Assembly: GCF_030384665.1 (NCBI RefSeq)
Contig: NC_083675.1
Span: 1,422,001 to 1,486,000, forward strand
Origin: Lodderomyces elongisporus
Taxonomy: Eukaryota > Ascomycota > Pichiomycetes > Serinales > Debaryomycetaceae
Length of the DNA stretch: 64,000 nt
Reading direction: 5' to 3'
Shown one piece after another: positions 10,508 to 20,837 of this stretch. How positions within the stretch are numbered: position 1 is the stretch's first letter; every line of letters starts with the position of its first letter. Below the pieces are notes generated by a model. The model worked only from the letters and a program-made list of their open reading frames with translations, did no database searches and was not told the DNA's origin. A program made the translations under genes and the position numbers.

Positions 10508-11035
10508 TTATACCTCGAGTCTTAAAATCACAGCGTTTGGTTTGTCCAATCCTTGATTTTTGTAATAATCCTTAGCCACTTCGCCTTCCTTGAAACCTCT
10601 CTTCTTGTACCAAGATATCACTTTCTCATCCAGTTGATGTACGTGAATTATAATCTCATGAATAAACTTTTTCTTTGTTTGCTCAATAACCCACTCCAAT
10701 AATTTCAGTCCAATTCCCAATCCTCGGTACTTTTCCAAAACGGCAAAACTCTCAATATAAATGCAATTGGGGGTCTTTTGCAACACGCTAGAAGCTAGTA
10801 ATTCTTCAAAATTTGGCGATGTAGTAGGGTGCGTGTTATTGAATGCACGTGCTTTAATTGCACCGACTGGCAATTCAGAATAATATGCTAATTGGACAAC
10901 CGTGTCTGAGGACTTGAGACTTTGATCGTACCAAGTCTCAGGATATTTGCACGGTAGTGTCACTTCGTTGATCTTTTTGAACACACCAACATTGTTCACT
11001 GTAAGTTCGTCTAATGCTATTATGTTTCTTCCCAT
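10508..11035 (-). CDS. NAT5: GNAT N-terminal acetyltransferase, Nat5/Naa50 type
   Basis: The 175-residue GNAT-fold protein opens with a strand and helix typical of Naa50 (an NNVGVFKKINEVTLPCKYP-like region near residues 14-33). It contains the acetyl-CoA pyrophosphate-binding motif RGLGIGLKLLEWVIE near 104-118 and a C-terminal WYKKRGF motif. Nat5 is the third subunit of the NatA ribosome-associated complex with Nat1 and Ard1. Length agrees with S. cerevisiae Nat5 (176 residues). Whether it is catalytically active, as in metazoan Naa50, cannot be told here. It shares a divergent promoter with DAP1. Confidence 0.85.
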   Translation of the reverse strand: MGRNIIALDELTVNNVGVFKKINEVTLPCKYPETWYDQSLKSSDTVVQLAYYSELPVGAIKARAFNNTHPTTSPNFEELLASSVLQKTPNCIYIESFAVLEKYRGLGIGLKLLEWVIEQTKKKFIHEIIIHVHQLDEKVISWYKKRGFKEGEVAKDYYKNQGLDKPNAVILRLEV

Positions 11036-12023
11036 TGTATTCTAGATACTGTTTTTCCTTTTTTTTTTTTTGTTAACTTTCTTGCTTTCTTCTAGTTATA
11101 CGAAGGTGGTTCAGATAAGCACGGGTTCAATAAGGTTTCCACAACGATGTGTATCTGGTTGGAAATTTCAAGTACCAAGTTTAGTATTATTCGCAAGTCG
11201 TATCGTGTTGTGTCGTGTCGGGTTATTTTTTCTCTCTCTCTCTCTCTCTCTCTGAGTATCGAGACTTGATATCTCAACATTGTATTACATATTTATATAT
11301 AAGCGTGTAAAGAAAAAAGTGTATCAATGAATTTGACAATATTTCTTTTTCCATTTCTTTTTTCTTTTCTATTCTTTTGAATTTGAACAAAGTTAAGTAC
11401 GGCAATATTAATTTACGTCCTGTGTAAGAGTATATTGGTTTCGCAGATGAAACATTTGATTTCCTAGCCTGAGTATAGAACAAGTGCCATCTTAGCGTGC
11501 GAAGATTTATATCAATAGATTATGAGTGCAATTGAACATATCACAAGCATAACTAAAGATATGATGCAAAACGTGACAAGGGCTATGTTCATATGCAAAA
11601 ATATAGAGCTTTAAAAATCCCCATACATATTTATGGGAACTAAGAACTTCTTGTTCATTTCTCTGTATTGTACTATATACGCAAAGTAAACAAAAGTCAA
11701 ATATAAATCCGTTTTTTCCGGATTTAAGTTCATTTCAATTGAGGGGTGACATATATACTCAAAAGAGGAGAGAGAGAGATAGGGAGAGGGAGAGAGAGAG
11801 AGAAAAGAAAAAAGAAAGATAGAGCTCTAGGCGTGGTTCTTGTGGGTGACATAAACTGAGTGCACCACCTTTCTTTGGAAAGACACAGAAAAATTACGTT
11901 TTCTTCGCCTGTGATTTGTTCTTTCGCCTTGAAGGTTCCAACTATTCTAAAAACCAGATATCAGTTTGCCCAAACAAGCTTTACTACACTAAACTAACCA
12001 AAGGAGAATACACAATTGTCACG
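11036..12023. other. Divergent NAT5/DAP1 promoter region with two GA/TC tracts
   Basis: About 1 kb without a gene. A (TC)n run at 11231-11253 reads as (GA)n on the NAT5 coding strand, about 200 bp above that start. A second GA tract at 11762-11810 lies 214-262 bp above the DAP1 start on its coding strand. An open frame continues upstream of the DAP1 ATG but has no earlier ATG. Confidence 0.6.
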
Positions 12024-12506
12024 ATGATTACCACAATTATTGTAGTTCTCGTCATACTATTTTTTGTTCGCAAGATATTCACAGAGTTTTTGTCCGAAAG
12101 CGCCAACCCTCTATCAGCGAGTGACCATTTGAACCAAAAAACTATAGTTCAAGGAAAGTTCACTCCCAAAACTTTACAAAGGTTCAATGGCAAGGATTCA
12201 AACAAGATTTTCATTGCAGTTAAGAATCGTGTTTTTGATGTAACGCAAGGAGCTGCATTTTATGGTCCAGGTGGTCCATACGAGAATTTTGCCGGAAGAG
12301 ATGCATCAAGAGGATTGGCTTTGAACTCGTTTGATCCTGCTGTGTTAACACCTGTTGACCAACCCATTGATGATTTGAAAGATTTGGGAAAGTTGGAATT
12401 GGAATCTTTGGAAAGTTGGGACGAGCATTTTGAAAACAGATACAAAGTTGTTGGTACTTTACATGAAAATGGTACAGTTACCGGAGAGGATAATCTTCCT
12501 GAGTAA
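12024..12506 (+). CDS. DAP1: Membrane-associated haem-binding protein of the Dap1/PGRMC family
   Basis: The 160-residue protein begins with a hydrophobic signal anchor (MITTIIVVLVILFFV) and continues into a cytochrome-b5-like MAPR domain. The domain has the family signature YGPGGPYENFAGRDASRG around residues 79-96 and ends in an acidic tail. Dap1/PGRMC1 proteins bind haem and support P450 enzymes of sterol synthesis such as Erg11 at the ER. The frame is open further upstream (to 11916), but the only ATG in the right place is at 12024, and homology starts with the membrane segment. Length matches S. cerevisiae Dap1 (152 residues). Confidence 0.92.
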   Translation: MITTIIVVLVILFFVRKIFTEFLSESANPLSASDHLNQKTIVQGKFTPKTLQRFNGKDSNKIFIAVKNRVFDVTQGAAFYGPGGPYENFAGRDASRGLALNSFDPAVLTPVDQPIDDLKDLGKLELESLESWDEHFENRYKVVGTLHENGTVTGEDNLPE

Positions 12507-13476
12507 TTCTCAAATACGGCAAGCAGCAAGGAAGAAACGGCAGAAAAAAGGGAGAAAGTATCGATGAGAAGGAGTGTAGCGAAACTAAACTGAACTGAAC
12601 TGAACTGAGCGTACAGTGGAGTGAAATACAGTTCTTTCGAAGTTATGGAATTTATGATGAAATGAAAGACAACCAGTTTGAAAGCGTAACAAACTTATTC
12701 ACATAAACCATCATTTTGCATATTAAATGAGTGATTTATAATTTGAAATTCACGCAAGAATAAACAGTGGCGTCTATGTCCGTAGCTTGATGAGTGTTGT
12801 GTAATTGTATTACTTTGTTTTCTATTTCATTCTCTCCCCCATTCCCCATTCCCCATTCCCTCTTCCCTTTTCCTCCACCATTTTACTTTAACTTTCTCAA
12901 TTCAAATCGTTCCCCCCCTCTTTACTCTTATTCTTTATCTATTTGCTTCTTTTCATCAATTTTACATTTAGTTTTGTTGCATTGGCTCTTAAAATATTTA
13001 CAAATAATCAAATTCGTTCTTCAGTAATGCTCTTATATAGTTTTCCATTAGAGACCAATGAAACTATTGTTTTTTTTATTGTTCACTTCTTTTTCGTTTT
13101 CGTATTATAAAACCTAAATGTTTTCTTGCTTTTTCTTGATCAGATGGGAAAATCTCCAGCTAAGTTGACTGTGTTTATAATTTTTGCGACCATTTTTTTT
13201 TTTTTGTACTTGTTGTTTTTCTTCTTTTCTCACGCAAACTTGGTTACGTTATTTTGTACCGTTAGTAGACAGAGAGAGAGAGAGAAAAAAAAAAGTAGCG
13301 AAATCCATTAGTGTTGATTCCATCGAGAGAAGGAGATTCTGTTCCTACTCTTTTTTTTTTTTTATTATCATGTCTTTTAAGACTTTTAAATACAAGAAAG
13401 CCACCACCACAATCACCACCAACACTACAACTACCACCACTTCCATCAACATCACAGCAAAATCCAGTAACAGGAA
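12507..13476. other. Intergenic: DAP1 3' region and MEX67 promoter
   Basis: About 0.97 kb with short tandem repeats: CTGAA units at 12589-12608 and CCCCATT units at 12836-12861. It is T-rich from 13060 to 13260, with a GA tract at 13268-13284 about 200 bp above MEX67. An ACC/AAC triplet-rich stretch lies close to the start codon. No gene seen. Confidence 0.6.
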
Positions 13477-15432
13477 ATGAGTTACCGCGGAAGAGGACGA
13501 GGTGGTGGATACAACAATAACTACCACAACTCTCAAGGTAGAAACTCATCGGCGAATTACCAGCAAAATGTTGACTCGTTTGCTGCAGCCAATGCATACC
13601 CCATCGAAATAATGGGTTGGAACGGCGCAAGTCTGACTGAATGTATCAATTTTATATCACGAAAATGTAAAGTCACAGTATCCAACTATTCGGTGGATAA
13701 AAACACCGGCGTATTACGAGGCTATGTGAGAAATGAGTCTCAAGCGAACGAATTGGTGAATTGGTCTGGTGTCAAGTTTGCAGGCCAATCGTTGAGATTC
13801 ACCAAAGGACCTTCAGCATTGCTGGACAAGATGGGAGGTAACTCTTCAACTGGTTCAGGTTCAACGATTGAGACAATTACCAATTTTTTGAAATCGAGGT
13901 ACCAACCGGAGTTGCGAATGTTAAACTTGAGTAGTGTCAAACAAGATCCAAATTTGAACAATCAGGGTTTCTTTGGCTCCGTTTCTTTGACGTCGAAGTT
14001 CTTCCCAGCATTGATGAAAATAGCTCTGGACTTGAAACTCGATGTTGTGAGCGTAGATTTATCAAATAACGAATTGAGTGATTTATTATCACTTAGTTCC
14101 ATGGCACAAACATTCCCTCGATTACAAAACCTCTCGCTAGTTAATAATCGCTTTTCAAAAATCAAAGTTTTTGAAACTTGGAGACACAAGCTAAATTTTC
14201 TTCGCGAGCTTGTACTTTTCAATAATCCATTAGTGCAAACAACCAATCCCACTGAAATACAGAGTATTAAACTAGAGTTGATGAAAAGTTTTCCCAGGCT
14301 CGTTGTGTTGAATGGAGAAGTTTTGAGAAATGAACAAATTCTTAATGTCAATACTACATTCCCATTTGAGAACCCACAAACAATGTTTTTCCAAGACGAT
14401 GAAGTGAAAACAATATCAACAAATTTCATAACTAATTATTTGAACTTATGGGATAGTGATCGTGCCAATTTAATGGTGCTCTACCAAGGCGAATCACAAT
14501 TCTCCATGCAGTTAGACTCGTCACACCCATTCTTGATAGATGATTCCAATAGCAACGCATCAACAGATTATGGAAACTACCTCAGCAACTCGAGAAATTT
14601 GGCGCGTATTTCATCAGCAAAAACGCGAACGGATAAAGTAGCCAAAGGTCCTGAAGCCATATATAAACAATTTCAGCAGTTGCCAAAGACAAAACATGAT
14701 ATAGCGAATAAACCCGAGGAATTTAGTATGGAATGCTACAAGTTCGCACCTCTTGGTGGTATCTTGATAACTATACATGGTTCATTCGAAGAGACTGCGC
14801 AACCAGAGGTTCATGGACACCAAGATTCGCATTCTAGAGGCGGTAATTCAAATCGATATCAAAGTTATAACCGGCCCAAGAAGGTTGCATTGTCAAAGAA
14901 AAACTTTGATAGGACATTCTTGGTTTTCCCTGGTCCTAATGGGAGTATGATTGTGGCAAGTGATTTGCTTTTGATAAGACCCTATACGTCTGATTCACCA
15001 TGGAAGCAACAGCCACAACAGCCACAACAGCCACAGCAGTTGCAACAAGCACAACAAGCACAACAAACACAAGTACAAGTACCCAACCCAATACATCCGT
15101 CTCCAGTAGGTGCTCCACAACTCAACGCAATACCTCCAATCGCTGGTTTGAGTCCTCAACCAGTACCATCAACGAATGGTGGTGTTAATGCCGGTGTTGG
15201 TGTTGGAGCTGGCGCACCTTCTGCCACACCTACTGTGAATGACCTCCCCGCAGAGTTAAAGACCAGGTTGCAACCTTTGCAACAAGAAGTATTAGTAAAG
15301 ATAATTCTCGAGACGAAACTTAATTTACAATACGCATTGATGCTCTGTGAGCAAAGTGCATGGAATTACGAGCAAAGCATAGTGAATTTTAAAAACTCGG
15401 CAGGCTCTTTACCAAGTGACGCGTTTGTTTAG
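13477..15432 (+). CDS. MEX67: mRNA export receptor Mex67 (TAP/NXF1)
   Basis: This is the principal mRNA nuclear export receptor; it works as a heterodimer with Mtr2. The 651-residue protein has an RGG-like N-terminus (SYRGRGRGGGYNNN), an RNA-binding pseudo-RRM near 35-115, leucine-rich repeats near 145-290 (VSVDLSNNELSDLL, LQNLSLVNNRFSKI), and an NTF2-like domain near 315-510. A Q/P-rich linker follows, then a C-terminal UBA-like TAP-C domain from about 590 that binds FG nucleoporins. Several in-frame CTG codons (for example residue 53) should be read as Ser. The ATG is preceded by an adenine- and cytosine-rich leader. The linker poly-Q is short compared with other genes here. Confidence 0.95.
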   Translation: MSYRGRGRGGGYNNNYHNSQGRNSSANYQQNVDSFAAANAYPIEIMGWNGASLTECINFISRKCKVTVSNYSVDKNTGVLRGYVRNESQANELVNWSGVKFAGQSLRFTKGPSALLDKMGGNSSTGSGSTIETITNFLKSRYQPELRMLNLSSVKQDPNLNNQGFFGSVSLTSKFFPALMKIALDLKLDVVSVDLSNNELSDLLSLSSMAQTFPRLQNLSLVNNRFSKIKVFETWRHKLNFLRELVLFNNPLVQTTNPTEIQSIKLELMKSFPRLVVLNGEVLRNEQILNVNTTFPFENPQTMFFQDDEVKTISTNFITNYLNLWDSDRANLMVLYQGESQFSMQLDSSHPFLIDDSNSNASTDYGNYLSNSRNLARISSAKTRTDKVAKGPEAIYKQFQQLPKTKHDIANKPEEFSMECYKFAPLGGILITIHGSFEETAQPEVHGHQDSHSRGGNSNRYQSYNRPKKVALSKKNFDRTFLVFPGPNGSMIVASDLLLIRPYTSDSPWKQQPQQPQQPQQLQQAQQAQQTQVQVPNPIHPSPVGAPQLNAIPPIAGLSPQPVPSTNGGVNAGVGVGAGAPSATPTVNDLPAELKTRLQPLQQEVLVKIILETKLNLQYALMLCEQSAWNYEQSIVNFKNSAGSLPSDAFV

Positions 15433-16026
15433 TCTAATCTTATCTAATCTAATCTGGGTAACAGTACGTACATACGAAGAATATTTAAAAGATACAATAA
15501 AAATAAACCCGAAGTAGTATTGAATAAATAAACAAAATAAATAAAAGTAAAAAAAGAATGAAATTATTAAATTAAATGTCAAAGAAGACTTTGACAACTG
15601 TCGAAGTTGATGTATAATATTCATTTTTGGGATACGATTAAGAAAAGTTCTCTTTTTCTTTTTCTTTTTCTTTTTCTTTTTCTTTTTCTTTTTCTTTTTC
15701 TTTTTCTTTTTCTTTTGCTTTCTTTGTTTTCAGTTCTTAATTTTCTCATCAACGTCTTCTGTAGGTTTCAATCTCTTATTTTTATATATAAATATATATA
15801 TATATATTAATTTTTTTTCTTTTATTCTTTTTACTTTAATTTACCGTTGTGTTACAAGTTTTTTTATCTTACTCTTTGAGGAGCAATTTTCTCATGCACG
15901 CTTTCTATCCTGTATTCATTATACAAGCTGCGCGTATTAAATGCAGTAAAATAATTCCAAACATACAATTTTATGTTAATTCACCTTGAAACAAGGATAA
16001 GAAGATGACAATCAGCTAACAGCAGC
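15433..16026. other. Intergenic with a CTTTTT hexanucleotide microsatellite
   Basis: A perfect (CTTTTT)n run of about ten copies occupies 15652-15714, followed by (TA)n near 15784-15808 and T-rich DNA. This is the MEX67 3' region and GPI3 promoter. No gene seen. Confidence 0.7.
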
Positions 16027-17421
16027 ATGACTTTCTTCAATATAGCAATGGTCACAGACTTTTTCTATCCGCAGCCTGGTGGTGTTGAATTTCATGTATA
16101 TCACCTTTCGCAAAAACTCATTGATTTAGGTCATTCTGTTGTGATCATCACACACGCATATGGGGATCGTACTGGGGTACGATATTTGACCAATGGATTG
16201 AAAGTATACTATGTTCCCTTTTTTGTATTCTACCGCTCATCTGCATTTCCCACTGTGTTTTCGGCATTTCCTATATTGCGAAATATATTCGTACGTGAGA
16301 AAATAGATATTGTGCACGGCCATGGGCTGTTGAGTACTTTGGGTCATGAAGCCATTTTTCATGGACGAACAATGGGCTTACGAACAGTTCTTACCGATCA
16401 TTCCCTTTTTGGGTTTGCTGATTTTGGTTCTATTTGGGGGAACAAAGTGTTGAAGTTTGCCGTTAGTGATGTTGGTCATGTTATTTGTGTGAGCCACACG
16501 TGTAAAGAAAATACAGTTTTACGAGGGAGCATTGAACCTTCCAAAGTTTCTGTGATCCCCAATGCTGTTATATCAAGTGATTTCAAACCTGCGCAAAGCA
16601 AAAAGATGGACATGGAAGAACCTGAAGTAGATAAGATCACGAATGAAACCACCACCACCAACAACAACAACAACAACAGACGACTTGTTACAATAGTTGT
16701 TATTACGAGATTGTTTCCAAATAAAGGTGCTGACTTGCTAAATGCTCTCATTCCAAAAATTTGTCTCGCAGATGAAAATGTGAGATTCATTATAGCCGGA
16801 GACGGTCCAAAATTTCTAGATTTGGAGCAAATGAGAGAAAAGTATTTTTTACAGGAAAGAGTCGAGTTGATCGGAGCCGTGAGACACGAAGAAGTGCGCG
16901 ACGTTATGGTTCGAGGTGATATATACTTGCATCCTTCCCTAACGGAAGCATTTGGAACAGTGATTGTAGAAGCAGCATCATGTGGTTTATTTGTAGTCAC
17001 GACTAGAGTAGGTGGAATTCCCGAAGTTCTTCCTTCTGACATGACTAGTTTTGCAGATCCCGAAGAAAGCTCATTGGTGGAAACTACACTTGACTCGATT
17101 AGGAGGATCCGGTCTGGTGAAATCGACACGTCACGATTTCACGATATTGTTACTAAGATGTACAGCTGGAGTGACATTGCAATTCGGACAGAAAATGTTT
17201 ACAATTCCTTGGACATGAATGAGTTAAATGAACCACTTGTGGACAGATTACACAAGTATTATACCTGTGGATTTATTGCAGGTAAATTATATGTCTTGAT
17301 TGTTATTGTGGATATATTTATTTATACAATATTGAACTGGCTATATCCTCCTAGTCATATTGACATGGCTAATAAATGGCCAAAAAACAAAAACAAAAAA
17401 CAAGATTACCAACCTAATTGA
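16027..17421 (+). CDS. GPI3: Catalytic subunit of GPI-GlcNAc transferase (PIG-A/Gpi3/Spt14)
   Basis: This enzyme transfers GlcNAc from UDP-GlcNAc to phosphatidylinositol on the cytosolic face of the ER, the first step of GPI anchor synthesis. The 464-residue protein is a GT4 glycosyltransferase. Its N-terminal MVTDFFYPQPGGVEFHVYHL is near-invariant in the family, and DHSLFGFAD follows near 121-129. The EX7E nucleotide-sugar motif lies in SLTEAFGTVIVEAASCG, and a C-terminal membrane anchor lies near 425-445. A short Asn run near 210-216 is an insertion. The only in-frame CTG (16327-16329, residue 101) sits where other eukaryotes have Ser, supporting CUG-Ser decoding. It is also known as SPT14 and CWH6. 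Confidence 0.96.
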   Translation: MTFFNIAMVTDFFYPQPGGVEFHVYHLSQKLIDLGHSVVIITHAYGDRTGVRYLTNGLKVYYVPFFVFYRSSAFPTVFSAFPILRNIFVREKIDIVHGHGLLSTLGHEAIFHGRTMGLRTVLTDHSLFGFADFGSIWGNKVLKFAVSDVGHVICVSHTCKENTVLRGSIEPSKVSVIPNAVISSDFKPAQSKKMDMEEPEVDKITNETTTTNNNNNNRRLVTIVVITRLFPNKGADLLNALIPKICLADENVRFIIAGDGPKFLDLEQMREKYFLQERVELIGAVRHEEVRDVMVRGDIYLHPSLTEAFGTVIVEAASCGLFVVTTRVGGIPEVLPSDMTSFADPEESSLVETTLDSIRRIRSGEIDTSRFHDIVTKMYSWSDIAIRTENVYNSLDMNELNEPLVDRLHKYYTCGFIAGKLYVLIVIVDIFIYTILNWLYPPSHIDMANKWPKNKNKKQDYQPN

Positions 17422-17552
17422 TCAATGAAAGATATAAAGATTATTGAAGATATTAAAGATATGAATGAAATGAAGATAAAAGAAAGACAGAGACAAAAAC
17501 AAGAACAACTACAACAACAGCCGCAGCAGCAAAATAGTATTGTTTAAAATAT

Positions 17553-20315
17553 CTATTGAGTTGACTGGTATCTCTTTATTAGGTTCCTCTTTGCAGCATT
17601 ATACTTTGCATACTGCTCCTCAAAGCATGTACTTGAATACGCAGCAGACCTAGAGCAGGAGTTATTACCACCATTTCGATGTAATAGGCCAATCTGCATC
17701 GGTTTGACGTGATTTGCAAGGGTTCTAATTTGATTAGCGAGTACTTTAATTTCCACTGCACGGTTCCAAGATCGCTTGGATGAAATTTTCCTGCTTTGAA
17801 AAGTTAAAGGTGTAGCAATGACCGTTTCCTGTTTTGCCTTCTGTTTCAAATCGATTAGTGTCTCCAACCTTTTAATTTTATCATGGTACGCTATTTGCGA
17901 TTCGAGAGTACTCAAACTTGTAGGCTGCAAAAGCATCCCGTCCTCCACCGCATTCAAATTTGTCTTTAAAGTATAATTTTCAGTCTGCAATTGAGAAATT
18001 TCTTCCTGATTTTGTTGAACTTTATTTTGAGCTAACGATAACTGGTCACGGAATGTGGATATATCTTTGCTAAATTTGTTGGTCATTGCCCGCATATTTT
18101 TCTCGAGGAGAGATATGTTTAATTGAAGGTCTCGTATTTCTTGTTGCTTAGTTTCAATTGTTTTACCCCTAACATTGATTTCCTGTTCCTGTTGTAACAA
18201 CTTCTCTTCTAGTAATTTACTAGTGTTAGTGATTGAACGCGTTGAATCGGATAGATCGTCTTGCGTCAACGTAGAAATATGTTCAACTTTTCTCAAAGTT
18301 GTTTCATACAGAGTTGGAAATTGTTTTATAAAAGTTCCAATTTTTAAGCACGTGTCGTTGTCATCCATTGATTCAGTTCCAGTATGAGCCATGTCGACAA
18401 AGACCAAAATAGAATTCATGATAGCGCAAGAATCTGTTTGAAAACCATTTAAATATATATCAATATCCTCTTTCATCACAAGAGAAAAGTTTTGAGTTAA
18501 ACTTTGGTGAAATAGTTGAAGCTTTTTGAAAATATCAAATAATCCCTTATTGCTTGAATTTTGCTGCCACGAGTTTGTACTAGCAAGATAATTGCAAGTG
18601 GCTGAAACGGATGAGGCGATTAGTCTTATCTGTACTGTCGTATGAAGGATAAGATCATCTACTTTACTGCACATATTGCAAATGATAGCTGCGCATTCAA
18701 TTAATCTATCAAGTATACTTTTGTACAAATCGTTATGTAATAACTGATCAGTGTTGTTATCAATTATGTAATTCAGGAGAGCTGATACACAAGGTTCAAT
18801 GTAGTTGTGCAAACTCGAAATTTCTGTGGATAAGTCTGAACATTTTGACGATTTGTAGTTGTATTCCAAGAGTGTAATTGCAAATGTTACAATATCTTTT
18901 AAAAATGTTACCAAAAAGGTATCATATTGCTGCTTAGCTGCAAGAACTTCCAGTTGAAGTATCGAATCAATGACAACTGCATTTTCTTTTAGAGCGTACA
19001 ACAAATCAAGATACTCTCTTCTTAAACCAGGTTGAGCAAGCTTGCTAGCCACTTTAAATTTTTCAGTGGAAAGTTTGTATAGTTTTTGAGTTAGTAAAAG
19101 TTTGATTTGAAGATTAGCCAATTTCAGTTCGCATTCGTGAAGTTCTTGTTGGAAATAAAATTTGTCTTTGCGTATATTTTCATCTCCATTTCCATCTCCA
19201 AATTCAAATTCAAAATCTTTCCCACTTCCAGTTGACGAATGAATATGAACATGAGGAGCAACCGAGTATTGACGTGAGCCAGCTCCATCTGATACCCTCT
19301 GTTCAATTGTTTCCTTTAAATTTTTATACTTTGAACGTTCCGCAAATAATTCGTCTTTGAGTTGAGATATTTCCAACTTTAGTTGCTCTTCAACTGCGTC
19401 GTAATGGGCTTCTAAGTTTTTGTCCAAGTTCCGTATTTCGTTCATTTCCTTTATAGTTTCTCTGAGCTCTGTTTGTGACCTTTTTAAATTGTTGTTTTCG
19501 AGTGACAATTGCTCAGTCATCGACTCCAAATCGGCTAGAAATTCTATCTTTTCTTTTAGTGCTGCAATGTCACATTCCTTGGAAAATAGTTGCGCTTCTG
19601 TCTGAGCTAGTTTGGCATCAGTTTCATTCAACTTTTTAAGCAATGTGTCTATTTCAATATCCTTTTGACGTTCATTGTCTTTGTACTGATGCAAAGATGC
19701 TTCGACTGCTTTGCTTCTCGAAATAAGAATTTTTAGATCCTGTGCAGTGTAATTCTCAATATCAATATTATCGAGTTCTTTTTCCAACTCCTGATTGATT
19801 TCAATCTCTTCCAACGCAGCTGCATGTTTGTCCTTAAGAGTCGAATATTCTTTTTGTAATTGTTCCAATTTTGTCTCTAGTTGAAGCTTGAACCCCCAAA
19901 GGTACTCATTATCTTTTCGGTGCATCTCTATAGTAGCTTGTAATTTATCATAATCCATGGAATCGTCATTTCGTTGATTAGATGGAGGACTAGTCAAAAC
20001 ATTATCCATATTGTAGCGCCTATCTATATTTGAGCTTGAGGAAAAAGATTCAGTCTCTATTAACGACAGCGGCGATGACGACCCAGGTGTAAAAGCTAAT
20101 TGTAATAATCGTTCCTTAACAAATACCCCATAAAGCCCATCGGTTTTGGAACAAGTAAAGTAGCTTATGCCCTGTACAAAACCATTATGTTTCCCATTTG
20201 GATTTGTTAGTTCAATTCCAAACCAAATACCCGGAGCAAATTTCGTAGTTCCTATGAATCTGATGACACCAGGTTCATCACGTACAATAACTTTCTGACC
20301 GATCTTATATTGCAT
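17553..20315 (-). CDS. NIP100: Dynactin large subunit, p150Glued-like (Nip100)
   Basis: The 920-residue protein starts with a CAP-Gly domain (residues 1-73: PGVIRFIGTTKFAPGIWFG, then the groove motif GKHNG at 41-45, canonical GKNDG). A long coiled coil of about 120-330 follows, then a mixed helical region and a second coiled coil near 690-840. The C-terminus is basic. p150 links dynein to microtubule plus ends and helps nuclear migration. Length is close to S. cerevisiae Nip100 (868). The CAP-Gly motif has two substitutions (N to H, D to N), so microtubule or EB1/CLIP binding may differ. It converges with GPI3 across only 131 bp. Confidence 0.88.
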   Translation of the reverse strand: MQYKIGQKVIVRDEPGVIRFIGTTKFAPGIWFGIELTNPNGKHNGFVQGISYFTCSKTDGLYGVFVKERLLQLAFTPGSSSPLSLIETESFSSSSNIDRRYNMDNVLTSPPSNQRNDDSMDYDKLQATIEMHRKDNEYLWGFKLQLETKLEQLQKEYSTLKDKHAAALEEIEINQELEKELDNIDIENYTAQDLKILISRSKAVEASLHQYKDNERQKDIEIDTLLKKLNETDAKLAQTEAQLFSKECDIAALKEKIEFLADLESMTEQLSLENNNLKRSQTELRETIKEMNEIRNLDKNLEAHYDAVEEQLKLEISQLKDELFAERSKYKNLKETIEQRVSDGAGSRQYSVAPHVHIHSSTGSGKDFEFEFGDGNGDENIRKDKFYFQQELHECELKLANLQIKLLLTQKLYKLSTEKFKVASKLAQPGLRREYLDLLYALKENAVVIDSILQLEVLAAKQQYDTFLVTFLKDIVTFAITLLEYNYKSSKCSDLSTEISSLHNYIEPCVSALLNYIIDNNTDQLLHNDLYKSILDRLIECAAIICNMCSKVDDLILHTTVQIRLIASSVSATCNYLASTNSWQQNSSNKGLFDIFKKLQLFHQSLTQNFSLVMKEDIDIYLNGFQTDSCAIMNSILVFVDMAHTGTESMDDNDTCLKIGTFIKQFPTLYETTLRKVEHISTLTQDDLSDSTRSITNTSKLLEEKLLQQEQEINVRGKTIETKQQEIRDLQLNISLLEKNMRAMTNKFSKDISTFRDQLSLAQNKVQQNQEEISQLQTENYTLKTNLNAVEDGMLLQPTSLSTLESQIAYHDKIKRLETLIDLKQKAKQETVIATPLTFQSRKISSKRSWNRAVEIKVLANQIRTLANHVKPMQIGLLHRNGGNNSCSRSAAYSSTCFEEQYAKYNAAKRNLIKRYQSTQ

Positions 20316-20837
20316 TTAACATATCTTTGTTTGCCTGTGGTGACAAGGAGGATGAGGGGGGGCAGAAAGAGAGAAAAAAAAAGAAAAAGACTGCAAAAAG
20401 TGTAAACGGCAGGTGGAAAAGTATCTAAGTAGATAGTTATGGGGTTGGTAGATGATTGTATCAAAAAAGTTTTATGAAATGTTTAGTTTCAAAGGTCGAT
20501 GAAAGCCGCTATTCCTTAGCATATAAAAATATAGATTAGAATAACAATTTTCATTAATATCATCAGTGTGAGACGCGTGGTGATGTATGTATTTACTTGG
20601 ATTATTAACTCTTCATTTAACCTTCTCTCTCCTCTACGCAACTTGTGTTTTTAGATAGCAGAAAGGGAAAAACACACACACACACACACACACTAACACA
20701 CACAAACAAAACAATACTAAACCAAAAAAAAAACGATATTCACAACGCAATATTTATTAAGGAACAAACTTCAATAAAGTGCTCTACACATTATTCGAGG
20801 CCCAAAACAATAGAGAGGAAAGCTTCAAATCAATTCA
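20316..20837. other. Divergent NIP100/CDC31 promoter region
   Basis: About 0.5 kb without a gene. A purine-rich stretch lies at 20346-20395 and a (CA)n run at 20671-20693 in the likely CDC31 leader. Nothing else recognised. Confidence 0.6.

Noticed and set aside
11916..12023. N-terminal extension of DAP1
   Set aside because: The frame is open but has no ATG; the signal anchor at the 12024 ATG is the conserved start.
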